Assembly: GCA_036500605.1 (NCBI GenBank)
Contig: DASYBU010000032.1
Coordinates: 1-64,000 of the forward strand
Origin: JAFALK01 sp036500605
GTDB taxonomy: Bacteria; Pseudomonadota; Gammaproteobacteria; Burkholderiales; Burkholderiaceae_C
DNA: 64,000 bases
Direction of reading: 5' to 3'
Shown here: piece after piece, positions 8,781 to 16,860 of the stretch
Position numbering within the stretch: position 1 is the first letter of the stretch
Layout of the letters: the number at the start of each line of letters is the position of its first letter
Translations under genes and position numbers: made by a program
The notes under the pieces: generated by a model
What the model saw: the letters and a program-made list of their open reading frames with translations, nothing else
Told to the model about the DNA's origin: nothing
Databases searched by the model: none

Positions 8781-9764
8781 ATGAACGACCTGCCTGAGCC
8801 ATTGATCCCGCCGCTGATCCAGCCGCTGATCCGCCAGCGTGCCGACCCCCACATCTCCCGTCACGCCGACGGGTTCTACTACTTCATCGCCTCGGTGCCG
8901 GCCTACGATCGCATCGAGCTGCGCCGCGCACCGACGGTCGAAGGCCTCGCGGAAGCGCCCGCCTACGTCGCCTGGCGCAAGCCCGACGCGGGCGCCTGGT
9001 CGGAACTGATCTGGGCGCCTGAGCTTCATTTCAACCAGGGTGCCTGGTATGTCTATTTCGCGGCGTCTCACACCCGCGCGCTCGATCACCTCGGGATGTT
9101 CCAGCACCGCATGTATGCGCTGCGCAATACGGCGGCCGACCCTTTCACCGGTGAGTGGGAATTCCTCGGCCAGGTCGACAGCGGCATCGACAGCTTCTGC
9201 CTCGACGCGACCACGTTCACGCATCGCGGCCAGCTCTATTACCTGTGGGCGCAGAAGGACCCGGACCCGGCGATCGCCGGCAACTCCAATCTCTACATCG
9301 CGCCGATGAAGACGCCCTGGCAACTGGCCGGCGCGCCGGTGCTGCTCAGCCGGCCCGAGTTCGACTGGGAATGCCGCGGCTTCCTGGTCAACGAGGGACC
9401 GTCGGTCCTGCAGCGCCACGGTCGCGTCTTCATCAGCTACTCGGCCAGCGCGACGGACGAGAACTACGCGATGGGCCTGCTGTGGGCCGATGAGAACGCC
9501 GACCTGCTGGATCCGACCAGCTGGCACAAATCCGCCGAGCCGGTGATGCGCAGCTGCGCAGAAGACAGCGTCTTCGGTCCCGGCCACAACAGCTTCACCG
9601 TGACCGACAAGCCGGACGAGGTGCTGCTCGTTTACCACGCCCGCACCTACACCGAGATCGAAGGCGACCCGCTCTGGAACCCCGACCGGCACACTTTCGT
9701 GAAGCCGCTGCGCTGGAGCGCGGAAGGCATGCCGGTCTTCGGCAAGCCCTCGCGCCGCGACTGA
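8781..9764 (+). CDS. GH43 alpha-L-arabinofuranosidase, cytoplasmic, 327 aa
   Basis: A five-bladed beta-propeller glycoside hydrolase of family 43 without a signal peptide, so it acts on imported arabino-oligosaccharides. The general base Asp is in QRADPH (D22), the pKa-modulating Asp is in FCLDATTF, and the acid Glu is in NEGPSV. The C-terminal part carries FGPGHNSF. The sequence resembles exo-alpha-1,5-arabinofuranosidases of the Araf43A kind (subfamily inference from memory). A close paralogue lies at 28059-29012 with shared strings such as GLLWADE, LLDP and LLVYHAR. The start codon has no strong Shine-Dalgarno sequence. Activity on xylan side chains instead of arabinan cannot be excluded. 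Confidence 0.85.
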   Translation: MNDLPEPLIPPLIQPLIRQRADPHISRHADGFYYFIASVPAYDRIELRRAPTVEGLAEAPAYVAWRKPDAGAWSELIWAPELHFNQGAWYVYFAASHTRALDHLGMFQHRMYALRNTAADPFTGEWEFLGQVDSGIDSFCLDATTFTHRGQLYYLWAQKDPDPAIAGNSNLYIAPMKTPWQLAGAPVLLSRPEFDWECRGFLVNEGPSVLQRHGRVFISYSASATDENYAMGLLWADENADLLDPTSWHKSAEPVMRSCAEDSVFGPGHNSFTVTDKPDEVLLVYHARTYTEIEGDPLWNPDRHTFVKPLRWSAEGMPVFGKPSRRD

Positions 9765-9829
9765 TATCCAAAACGACATCGATATCGGCCGGAAATTGAT
9801 TGGATCGCAATTCCCCAGGCCCCTAGTAT
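9765..9829 (+). promoter_or_regulatory. Promoter P2 with upstream block, before L-arabinonate dehydratase
   Basis: The -35-like TTGGAT (9800-9805) and -10-like TAGTAT (9824-9829) are 18 bp apart. A 19-bp block starting ATATCCAAAAC at 9765 matches one upstream of P3 (15212) at 15 of 19 positions and lies 34 bp before the ATTGG element, against 35 bp at P3. This is a plausible activator site. A small hairpin (AAGCGC/GCGCTT) lies in the predicted 5' leader near 9880. Confidence 0.55.
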
Positions 9830-9950
9830 CAATTCATGAACCCGTGCGCGTGAACCGATCCGCACGAGAGCGTGGGGCGCAAGCGCTCCGCGCTTGGGAG
9901 CCGACGCGCCGCACCGTGCGCTGCAACAACGAAACACCCGACACAAAGAC

Positions 9951-11705
9951 ATGACGACTGAGGACAAGAAGAGCAAGGTCAAGCTGCGTTCCGCCGAGTG
10001 GTTCGGTACCCAGGACAAGAACGGTTTCATGTACCGCTCCTGGATGAAGAACCAGGGCATTCCCGACCATGAGTTCCAGGGCAAGCCGATCATCGGCATC
10101 TGCAACACCTGGAGCGAGCTGACCCCCTGCAACGCGCATTTCCGCAAGCTTGCCGAGCATGTGAAGAAGGGCATCCTGGAGGCCGGCGGTTTCCCCGTCG
10201 AGTTCCCGGTCTTCTCCAGCGGCGAGAGCAATCTGCGCCCGACCGCGATGCTGACGCGCAACCTCGCCAGCATGGACGTGGAGGAGAGCATCCGCGGCAA
10301 CCCCATCGACGCGGTCGTGCTGCTGGTCGGCTGCGACAAGACCACGCCCGCGCTGCTGATGGGCGCGGCCAGCGTGGACGTGCCGACCATCGTCGTCACC
10401 GGCGGCCCGATGCTCAACGGGAAGCTCAACGGCAAGAACATCGGCTCGGGCACGGCCGTGTGGCAGCTGCATGAGCAGGTCAAGGCCGGCGAGATCACGA
10501 TGCACGATTTCCTCGCCGCCGAGGCCGGCCACTCGCGCTCCGCCGGCACCTGCAACACGATGGGCACCGCGTCCACGATGGCGTGCATGGCGGAGTCGCT
10601 GGGCACCTCGCTGCCGCACAACGCCGCCATTCCCGCCGTCGACGCACGCCGTTATGTGCTGGCCCACCTGTCGGGCATGCGCATCGTCGACATGGTGTGG
10701 GAAGACCTGCGCCTGTCCAAGGTGCTGACCAAGGAAGCCTTCGAGAACGCCATCCGCGTCAACGCGGCGATCGGCGGATCGACCAATGCCGTCATCCACC
10801 TGAAGGCCATCGCCGGCCGCGTCGGCGTGGAGCTGGAACTGGAAGACTGGACCCGCATCGGCCGCGGCACGCCCACCGTCGTGGACCTGCTGCCCTCGGG
10901 CCGCTTCCTGATGGAAGAGTTCTATTACGCCGGCGGCCTGCCGGGCGTGATCCGCCGCCTGGGCGAGGCCGACAGGCTGCCGTTCCCGAACGCGCTGACC
11001 GTCAACGGCAAGAGCCTGTGGGAGAACTGCGTTGACGCGCCGATCTACGACGACGAAGTCATCCGTCCGCTGGACAAGCCGCTCATCGAGGACGGCGGCA
11101 TCTGCATCCTGCGCGGCAACCTCGCGCCGCGCGGCGCCGTGCTCAAGCCCTCGGCGGCCACGCCCGAACTGATGAAGCACCGCGGCCGCGCCGTCGTGTT
11201 CGAGAACTTCGACGACTACAAGGCCCGCATCGGCGACCCCGACCTCGACGTCGACGCCAGTTGCATCCTCGTCATGAAGAACTGTGGTCCCAAGGGCTAC
11301 CCCGGCATGGCCGAGGTCGGCAATATGGGCCTGCCGCCCAAGATCCTGGCCGCCGGCGTGAAGGACATGGTGCGCATTTCCGACGCGCGCATGAGCGGCA
11401 CCGCATACGGCACCGTCGTGCTGCACGTGGCGCCTGAAGCGCGTGCCGGCGGGCCGCTGGCCGTCGTGCAGGAAGGTGACTTCATCGAGCTCGACTGCGC
11501 CGCCGGCCGCCTGCAACTGGACATCCCGGACGAGGAGCTCAAGGCCCGCCTCGAAGCCTGGGCCGCGGCGCAGACCGTCGATCCGGCTGATGCGAGCGGC
11601 TATCGGCACCTCTACGTGCAGCATGTGCTGCAGGCCGACGAGGGCTGCGACTTCGACTTCCTGCGCGGCTGCCGCGGCTCGGCCGTTCCGCGCCATTCGC
11701 ATTGA
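9951..11705 (+). CDS. araC: L-arabinonate dehydratase (IlvD/Edd family), 584 aa
   Basis: Dehydrates L-arabinonate to L-2-keto-3-deoxyarabonate in the non-phosphorylative arabinose pathway of Azospirillum and Burkholderiales. IlvD/Edd enzymes bind a [2Fe-2S] cluster. The expected cysteines are in GICNTWSEL, GCDKTTPA and SAGTCNTMG. The pattern EWFGTQDKNGFMYRSW at the start and length near 584 fit the pentonate dehydratase subgroup rather than IlvD or Edd. An open frame extends upstream to a TTG at 9894, but the conserved N-terminus begins at this ATG. The gene opens the main plus-strand operon and is 29 bp from the next gene. Xylonate or other pentonates are possible alternative substrates. Here araC is the Azospirillum pathway name, not the E. 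coli regulator. Confidence 0.85.
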   Translation: MTTEDKKSKVKLRSAEWFGTQDKNGFMYRSWMKNQGIPDHEFQGKPIIGICNTWSELTPCNAHFRKLAEHVKKGILEAGGFPVEFPVFSSGESNLRPTAMLTRNLASMDVEESIRGNPIDAVVLLVGCDKTTPALLMGAASVDVPTIVVTGGPMLNGKLNGKNIGSGTAVWQLHEQVKAGEITMHDFLAAEAGHSRSAGTCNTMGTASTMACMAESLGTSLPHNAAIPAVDARRYVLAHLSGMRIVDMVWEDLRLSKVLTKEAFENAIRVNAAIGGSTNAVIHLKAIAGRVGVELELEDWTRIGRGTPTVVDLLPSGRFLMEEFYYAGGLPGVIRRLGEADRLPFPNALTVNGKSLWENCVDAPIYDDEVIRPLDKPLIEDGGICILRGNLAPRGAVLKPSAATPELMKHRGRAVVFENFDDYKARIGDPDLDVDASCILVMKNCGPKGYPGMAEVGNMGLPPKILAAGVKDMVRISDARMSGTAYGTVVLHVAPEARAGGPLAVVQEGDFIELDCAAGRLQLDIPDEELKARLEAWAAAQTVDPADASGYRHLYVQHVLQADEGCDFDFLRGCRGSAVPRHSH

Positions 11706-11734
11706 TCGCCACTGATTCTTCGAGGTTTCTTTCC

Positions 11735-13333
11735 ATGAGCAACACGATCCAGGGACTGGCGCTGATCGGCGGCCAGCCCGTGCGCGGCAAGGGCAAGCCC
11801 TTCCAGGCTTTCAACCCGGGCAAGAACGAAGCCCTCGGCCCCGACTTCAACGCCGTCGACGCGGCGCAGGTCGAAGAAGCATGCGCCCTCGCCGGTGCCG
11901 CCTTCGACGCCTTCCGCGCGACCAGCGATCAGGAGCGCGCCGACTTCCTGGACCTCATCGCTGCGCAGATCCTTGCGCTGGGCGACGAACTCGTCGTCCG
12001 CGCGATGGCCGAGACCGGCCTGCCCCGTGCCCGCCTCGAAGGCGAGCGTGGCCGCACGATGAACCAGCTCAAGCTGTTCGCCGAGTTGCTGCGTGAAGGC
12101 AGCTGGCAGGACGCCCGTATCGACACTGCACTGCCCGCGCGCACGCCGCCGCGGCCCGACCTGCGCCTGCGCTTCGTCGGCGTGGGCCCCGTGGCCGTGT
12201 TCGGCGCCAGCAACTTCCCGCTGGCCTTCTCGGTGGCCGGTGGCGACACCGCCGCCGCGCTGGCCGCAGGGTGCCCCGTCGTCGTCAAGGCGCACTCGGC
12301 CCATCCGGGCACGTCGGAACTCGTCGGCCGTGCGGTCGTCGAGGCCGTGCGCCAGTCCGGCCTGCCGGCCGGCGTGTTCGCGCTGCTGACCGGCAGCGGG
12401 CACGGCATCGGCCAAAACATCGGAGAACAGCTGGTGCGCCACCCCGCCATCCAGGCGGTCGGCTTCACCGGCTCGCGCAGCGGCGGCACGGCACTGATGG
12501 CCGCTGCCGCCGCCCGCCCGCAACCGATTCCGGTCTACGCCGAGATGAGCAGCATCAACCCGGTCATCCTGCTGCCCGGCGCGCTCGCCAAGCGCGGTGC
12601 CGAGATCGCCACCGGCTTCGCCGCCTCGCTGGCGATGGGCGTGGGCCAGTTCTGCACCAACCCCGGTCTCGTGCTGGCCATCGAAGGCCCCGATTTCGAC
12701 CGCTTTGCCGCCGCCGCCGCCGAGGCGCTCAAGCCCGTGCCTGCCGCGACGATGCTGACCCCCGGCATCGCCGGCGCCTACCAGCGCGGCGAAGAGCAAC
12801 TGGCCGGCCAGCCGCAGGTCGATTCGCTGCTGCGCGGCACCTCCGCCGGCTGCCAGGGGGCGCCCAGCCTGTTCAAGACCACCGGCGCGGCCTTCCTGGC
12901 CAACCACGCGATGTCGTCCGAGATCTTCGGCCCCGCCTCGCTGCTGATCGCCTGCAAGGATCTCGCCGATCTGCTCGCCGTCATCGAGGGTCTGGAAGGC
13001 CAGCTGACCGCCACGCTGCAACTGCAGGACGACGACGAGAACGACATCGCGGCCGCGCGCGCCCTGCTGCCTGCGCTGGAGCGCAAGGTCGGCCGCATCC
13101 TGGCCAACGGCTATCCCACCGGCGTCGAGGTGTCGACGGCGATGGTCCACGGCGGCCCGTTCCCGGCCACGTCGGACGGCCGCAGCAGCTCGGTCGGCAC
13201 GGCGGCCATTCAGCGCTTCTTGCGCCCGGTCTGCTACCAGAACCTGCCGCGTGCGCTGCTGCCCGCGGTGCTGCGCGAACCCAACGAGCGCGGCGTGTGG
13301 CGCCGCCGCGATGGGGTGCTGACGCGCAATTGA
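11735..13333 (+). CDS. araE: Alpha-ketoglutaric semialdehyde dehydrogenase, 532 aa
   Basis: Oxidises 2,5-dioxopentanoate to 2-oxoglutarate with NAD(P)+, the last step of oxidative pentose degradation. It is an aldehyde dehydrogenase superfamily protein with FGASNFPLAFSVAGGDTA in the cofactor-binding region, the general-base Glu in VYAEMSSINP and the catalytic Cys in GQFCTNPG. Length and the AEMSSINP motif fit the KGSADH subgroup. The in-frame extension before the ATG is not conserved-looking. It follows the dehydratase by 29 bp and is followed by a palindromic repeat whose left end begins at its stop codon. araE is the Azospirillum pathway name, not the E. coli arabinose symporter. Confidence 0.85.
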   Translation: MSNTIQGLALIGGQPVRGKGKPFQAFNPGKNEALGPDFNAVDAAQVEEACALAGAAFDAFRATSDQERADFLDLIAAQILALGDELVVRAMAETGLPRARLEGERGRTMNQLKLFAELLREGSWQDARIDTALPARTPPRPDLRLRFVGVGPVAVFGASNFPLAFSVAGGDTAAALAAGCPVVVKAHSAHPGTSELVGRAVVEAVRQSGLPAGVFALLTGSGHGIGQNIGEQLVRHPAIQAVGFTGSRSGGTALMAAAAARPQPIPVYAEMSSINPVILLPGALAKRGAEIATGFAASLAMGVGQFCTNPGLVLAIEGPDFDRFAAAAAEALKPVPAATMLTPGIAGAYQRGEEQLAGQPQVDSLLRGTSAGCQGAPSLFKTTGAAFLANHAMSSEIFGPASLLIACKDLADLLAVIEGLEGQLTATLQLQDDDENDIAAARALLPALERKVGRILANGYPTGVEVSTAMVHGGPFPATSDGRSSSVGTAAIQRFLRPVCYQNLPRALLPAVLREPNERGVWRRRDGVLTRN

Positions 13334-13334
13334 G

Positions 13335-13472
13335 ATGAAACCTCAACACAGTTTCCGGATCGCAGAGGGCGCAGAGCAAGCGCAGAGGACGCAGAGAAAT
13401 CGCCTCAGGTCTCTGCGCTTTCTGCGTCCCTTTGCGTCCTCTGCGTTCCGGAAACTTGGTATTCGTTTCATG
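13335..13472. repeat. CTCTGCG palindromic intergenic repeat, copy 1
   Basis: A near-complete inverted repeat. GATGAAAC and GTTTCCGG on the left mirror CCGGAAAC and GTTTCAT on the right. Between them are several copies of GCAGAGG/CGCAGAG and their complements. The left arm starts directly at the TGA of the preceding gene. Related copies are at 20223, 20425 and 24218. It probably folds into a long hairpin in mRNA between the dehydrogenase and GH51 genes. Confidence 0.85.
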
Positions 13473-13557
13473 CATCGCGGATGCAGCGACGGAATGGACA
13501 ACTGAACAGGGGCCCGAAAAGAGGCTCACGCGAATCGAAACCCAGGAGACAAGAGAC

Positions 13558-15114
13558 ATGAAGAACAAGCAACTGCTCGCCCTCGTGGTGAGCTGCATGG
13601 TGGGCGCGAATGCACTGGCCGCTGATCCCACACCGGCCAAGCTGGTCGTCAACGCCGACCAGCCCGGCCCCGTCATCAACCGCGACATCTACGGCCAGTT
13701 CGCCGAGCACCTCGGCACCGGCATCTACGAAGGCATGTGGGTCGGCCCCGACTCCAAGATCCCGAACGTGCGCGGCTGGCGCAAGGACGTCGTCGCGGCG
13801 CTGAAGGATCTGCATGTGCCGCTGGTGCGCTGGCCCGGCGGCTGCTTCGCCGACGAATACCACTGGCGCGAAGGCATCGGTCCGCGAGCCAAGCGCCCGG
13901 TCAAGGTCAACACCACCTGGGGTGGCGTGGCCGAGAACAACGCGGTCGGCACGCACGAGTTCTTCGACCTCGTTGACCAGCTCGGTGCCGAGGCCTACGT
14001 GAACGGCAATATGGGCACCGGCAGCCCGCAGGAAATGGCCGAGTGGCTCGAGTACATGACGGCCGAGGGCAAGTCCACGCTCGCCGAGTTGCGCCGCAAG
14101 AATGGCCATGACAAGCCCTTCAAGGTCAGCTTCTTCGCCGTCGGCAACGAGACCTGGGGCTGCGGCGGCAATATGCGCCCCGAGTACTACGCCGACATGT
14201 ACCGGCACTGGTCGACCTTCCTGAAGACGCCCGCCAACAACCGGCCCAAATTCATTGCCAGCGGCGGCAACGACCAGGACACCACCTGGGAGGACGTGCT
14301 GAGCAAGAACGTCAAGCACAACATCGACGCGATCGCCCACCACGCCTACACCTTCCCCAGCGGCAAGTGGGAAGGCAAGGGCCCGGCGGCCGGCTTCCCC
14401 GAGTCCGAGTGGATCTCCATGCTGTCGCAGGTCAGCAAGATCGACAACACGCTGACCCGCAGCACGGCCATCCTCGACAAGAACGATCCGGCCAAGCGCC
14501 TCGCGATCTACTTCGACGAGTGGGGCAGCTGGTACGACCCGGAACCCGGCAGCAACCCCGGCTTCCTGGTCCAGCGCAACACGCTGCGTGACGCGCTGCT
14601 CGCGGCGCTGCACTTCAACGTGTTCCACGCTCACGCCGACCGCGTGAAGATGAGCAACGTCGCGCAGATGGTCAACGTGCTGCAGGCCATGATCCTGACC
14701 AGCAAGGACAAGCTGGTGCTGACGCCCACCTACTACGCCTTCTCGCTGTACACGCCTTTCCAGGACGCGACCTCGCTGCCCGCGACGATCGAGAACGACC
14801 CGGTCTACAAGGTCGGTGCGACCGAGATGCCGGGCCTCTCGGCCACCGCCGCACGCGGCAAGGACGGCAAGGTCTACGTCGGCATCGTCAACTCGAACGC
14901 CACGCAGGCGACGGAGCTGGTGCTGCAGGTCGGTGCCAACGCGCCGAAGTCCGTCAAGGGCCGCTTGCTGACCGCTGGCGCGATGGATGCGCAGAACGAG
15001 CTGGGCAAGCCTGCGCAGGTCACGCCCGTGCCCTTCGAGGCGCAGGCCGTCGACGGCAAGCTGACGCTGAAGCTGCCGGCCAAGTCCATCGTCGTCGTCG
15101 CCGTCGATGGCTGA
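13558..15114 (+). CDS. Exported GH51 alpha-L-arabinofuranosidase, 518 aa
   Basis: Removes non-reducing terminal alpha-L-arabinofuranosyl groups with retention. Residues 1-21 form a Sec signal (cleavage after ALA), so this copy is periplasmic or secreted, unlike the cytoplasmic GH51 at 29009. The (beta/alpha)8 catalytic domain shows IYGQFAEHLG at the start, the acid/base Glu in VGNETWGCGG and the nucleophile Glu in IYFDEWGSWY. A C-terminal beta-sandwich follows. The start at the ATG after CCAGGAGACAAGAGAC is preferred. The open frame upstream lies in the palindromic repeat and is not coding. The substrate is probably arabinan or arabinogalactan side chains. Confidence 0.88.
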   Translation: MKNKQLLALVVSCMVGANALAADPTPAKLVVNADQPGPVINRDIYGQFAEHLGTGIYEGMWVGPDSKIPNVRGWRKDVVAALKDLHVPLVRWPGGCFADEYHWREGIGPRAKRPVKVNTTWGGVAENNAVGTHEFFDLVDQLGAEAYVNGNMGTGSPQEMAEWLEYMTAEGKSTLAELRRKNGHDKPFKVSFFAVGNETWGCGGNMRPEYYADMYRHWSTFLKTPANNRPKFIASGGNDQDTTWEDVLSKNVKHNIDAIAHHAYTFPSGKWEGKGPAAGFPESEWISMLSQVSKIDNTLTRSTAILDKNDPAKRLAIYFDEWGSWYDPEPGSNPGFLVQRNTLRDALLAALHFNVFHAHADRVKMSNVAQMVNVLQAMILTSKDKLVLTPTYYAFSLYTPFQDATSLPATIENDPVYKVGATEMPGLSATAARGKDGKVYVGIVNSNATQATELVLQVGANAPKSVKGRLLTAGAMDAQNELGKPAQVTPVPFEAQAVDGKLTLKLPAKSIVVVAVDG

Positions 15115-15316
15115 TCACCCCGCGCGACAGGCCATCGCCACCGCACTGCCACCCCGAGCCCGCCATGCTGCTTGCCCAGGCGTTGCGGTGCATCCGTGGA
15201 GCCCACACGGCATATCAAAAACAGGATCGACCGCGCCTGCAATGTCATTGGTGCGCGGCCGCCGAGTCTCCTAGGCTTCGTCGGCCTCAACCAACAGACC
15301 CGGAGACAAACACATC
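15115..15316 (+). promoter_or_regulatory. Promoter P3 region before the arabinanase gene
   Basis: The -35-like TTGGTG (15248-15253) and -10-like TAGGCT (15272-15277) have an 18-bp spacer. The ATTGG...CCTAG geometry is identical to P1 and P2. A 19-bp block starting ATATCAAAAAC at 15212 matches the P2 upstream block at nearly the same distance. It gives the downstream genes GH43, GH127 and the ABC importer their own promoter inside the larger operon. Confidence 0.5.
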
Positions 15317-16858
15317 ATGGCCCTTCAGAACCGACGCCACTTCCTCGCGGGTTCCGCCGCCTTCGCCCTGACCGCCTGCGGCGGCGGTGGCGGCGGTGAC
15401 AGCAGCAGCGGCACCACGGGCGGCACCGGCACCGGTACCGGCACCGGCGGCAGCACCACGACCAACATCAATCCCAACCCGGTCCAGACCGCCCTCACCT
15501 TCGCCAACGCCTCGGTCCATGACCCGTCGGTGATCAAGTCCGACGGCGCGTTCTACGTCTTCGGCTCGCACCTCGCGGCGGCCAAGACGACGGACCTGAT
15601 GAACTGGACCAAGCTGGCCGACGGCGTCGACAACAACAACCCGCTGTTCGGCAACAAGGTGACGACCGAGCTGGCCGCCACCTTCGCCTGGACCACGGTG
15701 ACCGACCTGTGGGCACCCGACGTCGCCAAGCTCGACGACGGCAAGTTCTACATGTACTACTGCTCCTGCCAGGGCAGCAGCCCGCTGTCGGCGCTGGGCG
15801 TGGCGGTGGCCACCAGCGTCGAGGGCCCGTACAGCAACAAGCAGCTGTTGCTGAAGTCGGGCATGGTGGGCGCATCGGAAGACGGGACGACGTACGACGC
15901 GACGAAGCATCCCAACGTCGTGGACCCACAAGTCTTCAAGGACGCCACGGGCAAGATGTGGATGGTCTACGGCTCGTACTCGGGCGGCATCTTCATCATG
16001 GCGATGGATTCGGCGACGGGCCTGCCCGTGGCCGGCCAGGGCTATGGCAAGCACCTGATGGGCGGCGACCATGCCGAGATCGAGGGCGCCTACATCCTCT
16101 ACAGCCCGACGACGCAGTACTACTACCTGTTCACGTCCTGGGGTGGCCTGGCCGCGAACGGCGGCTACAACGTGCGCGTCGCGCGCTCGCTGGCACCGGA
16201 CGGTCCCTACCTGGACGGCGGCGGCACCGACATGGCAACCGTCAGGGCCAGCGTGCCCTTCGACCGGCCCAGCATCCAGAACTACGGCATGAAGATGATG
16301 GGCGGCCACGACTACGTCAACGCCGCCTTCGAGACCGGCACCGCGCTGGGCTACGTGTCGCCGGGCCACAACTCGGCTTACTACGACGCGACGACCGACC
16401 AGTACTTCATCATCTTCCATACGCGTTTCCCTGGCACCGGCGAGTACCACGAACTGCGCGTGCACGAGATGCACCTGAACGCCGACGGCTGGCTCGTCAT
16501 CGCCCCGCTGCGCCATGCGCCGCTGAGCCTGGCCAGCCCTGCGCAGACGGCTGACGTGAGCGCCGCACAGGCGGTCGGCACCTACAAGCTGGTCAACCAC
16601 GGCAAGGACATCACGGCGACGAGCAAGACCTCCATCGTCGTGACGCTGAACGGCGACGGCACGGTCGCCGGCAGTGGCGGCATGACCGGAACCTGGACGC
16701 ACGACGGCAACAACAAGCTCACCGTGGTGAGCGGCGGCGCGACCTTCAAGGGCGTGCTGTCCCGGCAATGGAACACCAACTCCAGCGCCTTCGTCGTGAG
16801 CTTCAGCGCGCTGTCGGTCGGTGGCGTGTCCCTGTGGGCCGTACGTCTGAGCAACTGA
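15317..16858 (+). CDS. Lipoprotein GH43 endo-1,5-alpha-L-arabinanase, 513 aa
   Basis: Cuts internal alpha-1,5 links in arabinan at the cell surface. The N-terminus (RRHFLAGSAAFALTAC) is a lipobox signal with Cys near residue 21, followed by a Gly/Thr-rich linker to about residue 50. The GH43 propeller has its catalytic Asp in VHDPSV, the second Asp in NVVDPQVF and the Glu in HAEIEGAY. The C-terminal 110 residues (from about GTYKLVNHG) form a separate beta domain of the lipocalin-like kind found in some GH43 arabinanases. The start is supported by GGAGAC nine bases upstream. The next gene starts two bases after its stop. Confidence 0.88.
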   Translation: MALQNRRHFLAGSAAFALTACGGGGGGDSSSGTTGGTGTGTGTGGSTTTNINPNPVQTALTFANASVHDPSVIKSDGAFYVFGSHLAAAKTTDLMNWTKLADGVDNNNPLFGNKVTTELAATFAWTTVTDLWAPDVAKLDDGKFYMYYCSCQGSSPLSALGVAVATSVEGPYSNKQLLLKSGMVGASEDGTTYDATKHPNVVDPQVFKDATGKMWMVYGSYSGGIFIMAMDSATGLPVAGQGYGKHLMGGDHAEIEGAYILYSPTTQYYYLFTSWGGLAANGGYNVRVARSLAPDGPYLDGGGTDMATVRASVPFDRPSIQNYGMKMMGGHDYVNAAFETGTALGYVSPGHNSAYYDATTDQYFIIFHTRFPGTGEYHELRVHEMHLNADGWLVIAPLRHAPLSLASPAQTADVSAAQAVGTYKLVNHGKDITATSKTSIVVTLNGDGTVAGSGGMTGTWTHDGNNKLTVVSGGATFKGVLSRQWNTNSSAFVVSFSALSVGGVSLWAVRLSN

Positions 16859-16860
16859 CG

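Noticed and set aside
8781..9764. Signal peptide for the GH43 protein
   Set aside because: The N-terminus is short, Pro/Leu-rich and lacks a basic n-region and cleavage site; the catalytic Asp is already at residue 22.
11612..13150. 512-codon minus-strand open frame across the semialdehyde dehydrogenase
   Set aside because: Shadow of the aldehyde dehydrogenase gene, with no recognisable fold.
13335..13472. CRISPR array reading of the GCAGAGG units
   Set aside because: Units are heptamers without unique spacers, arranged as one inverted repeat, and no cas gene is near.
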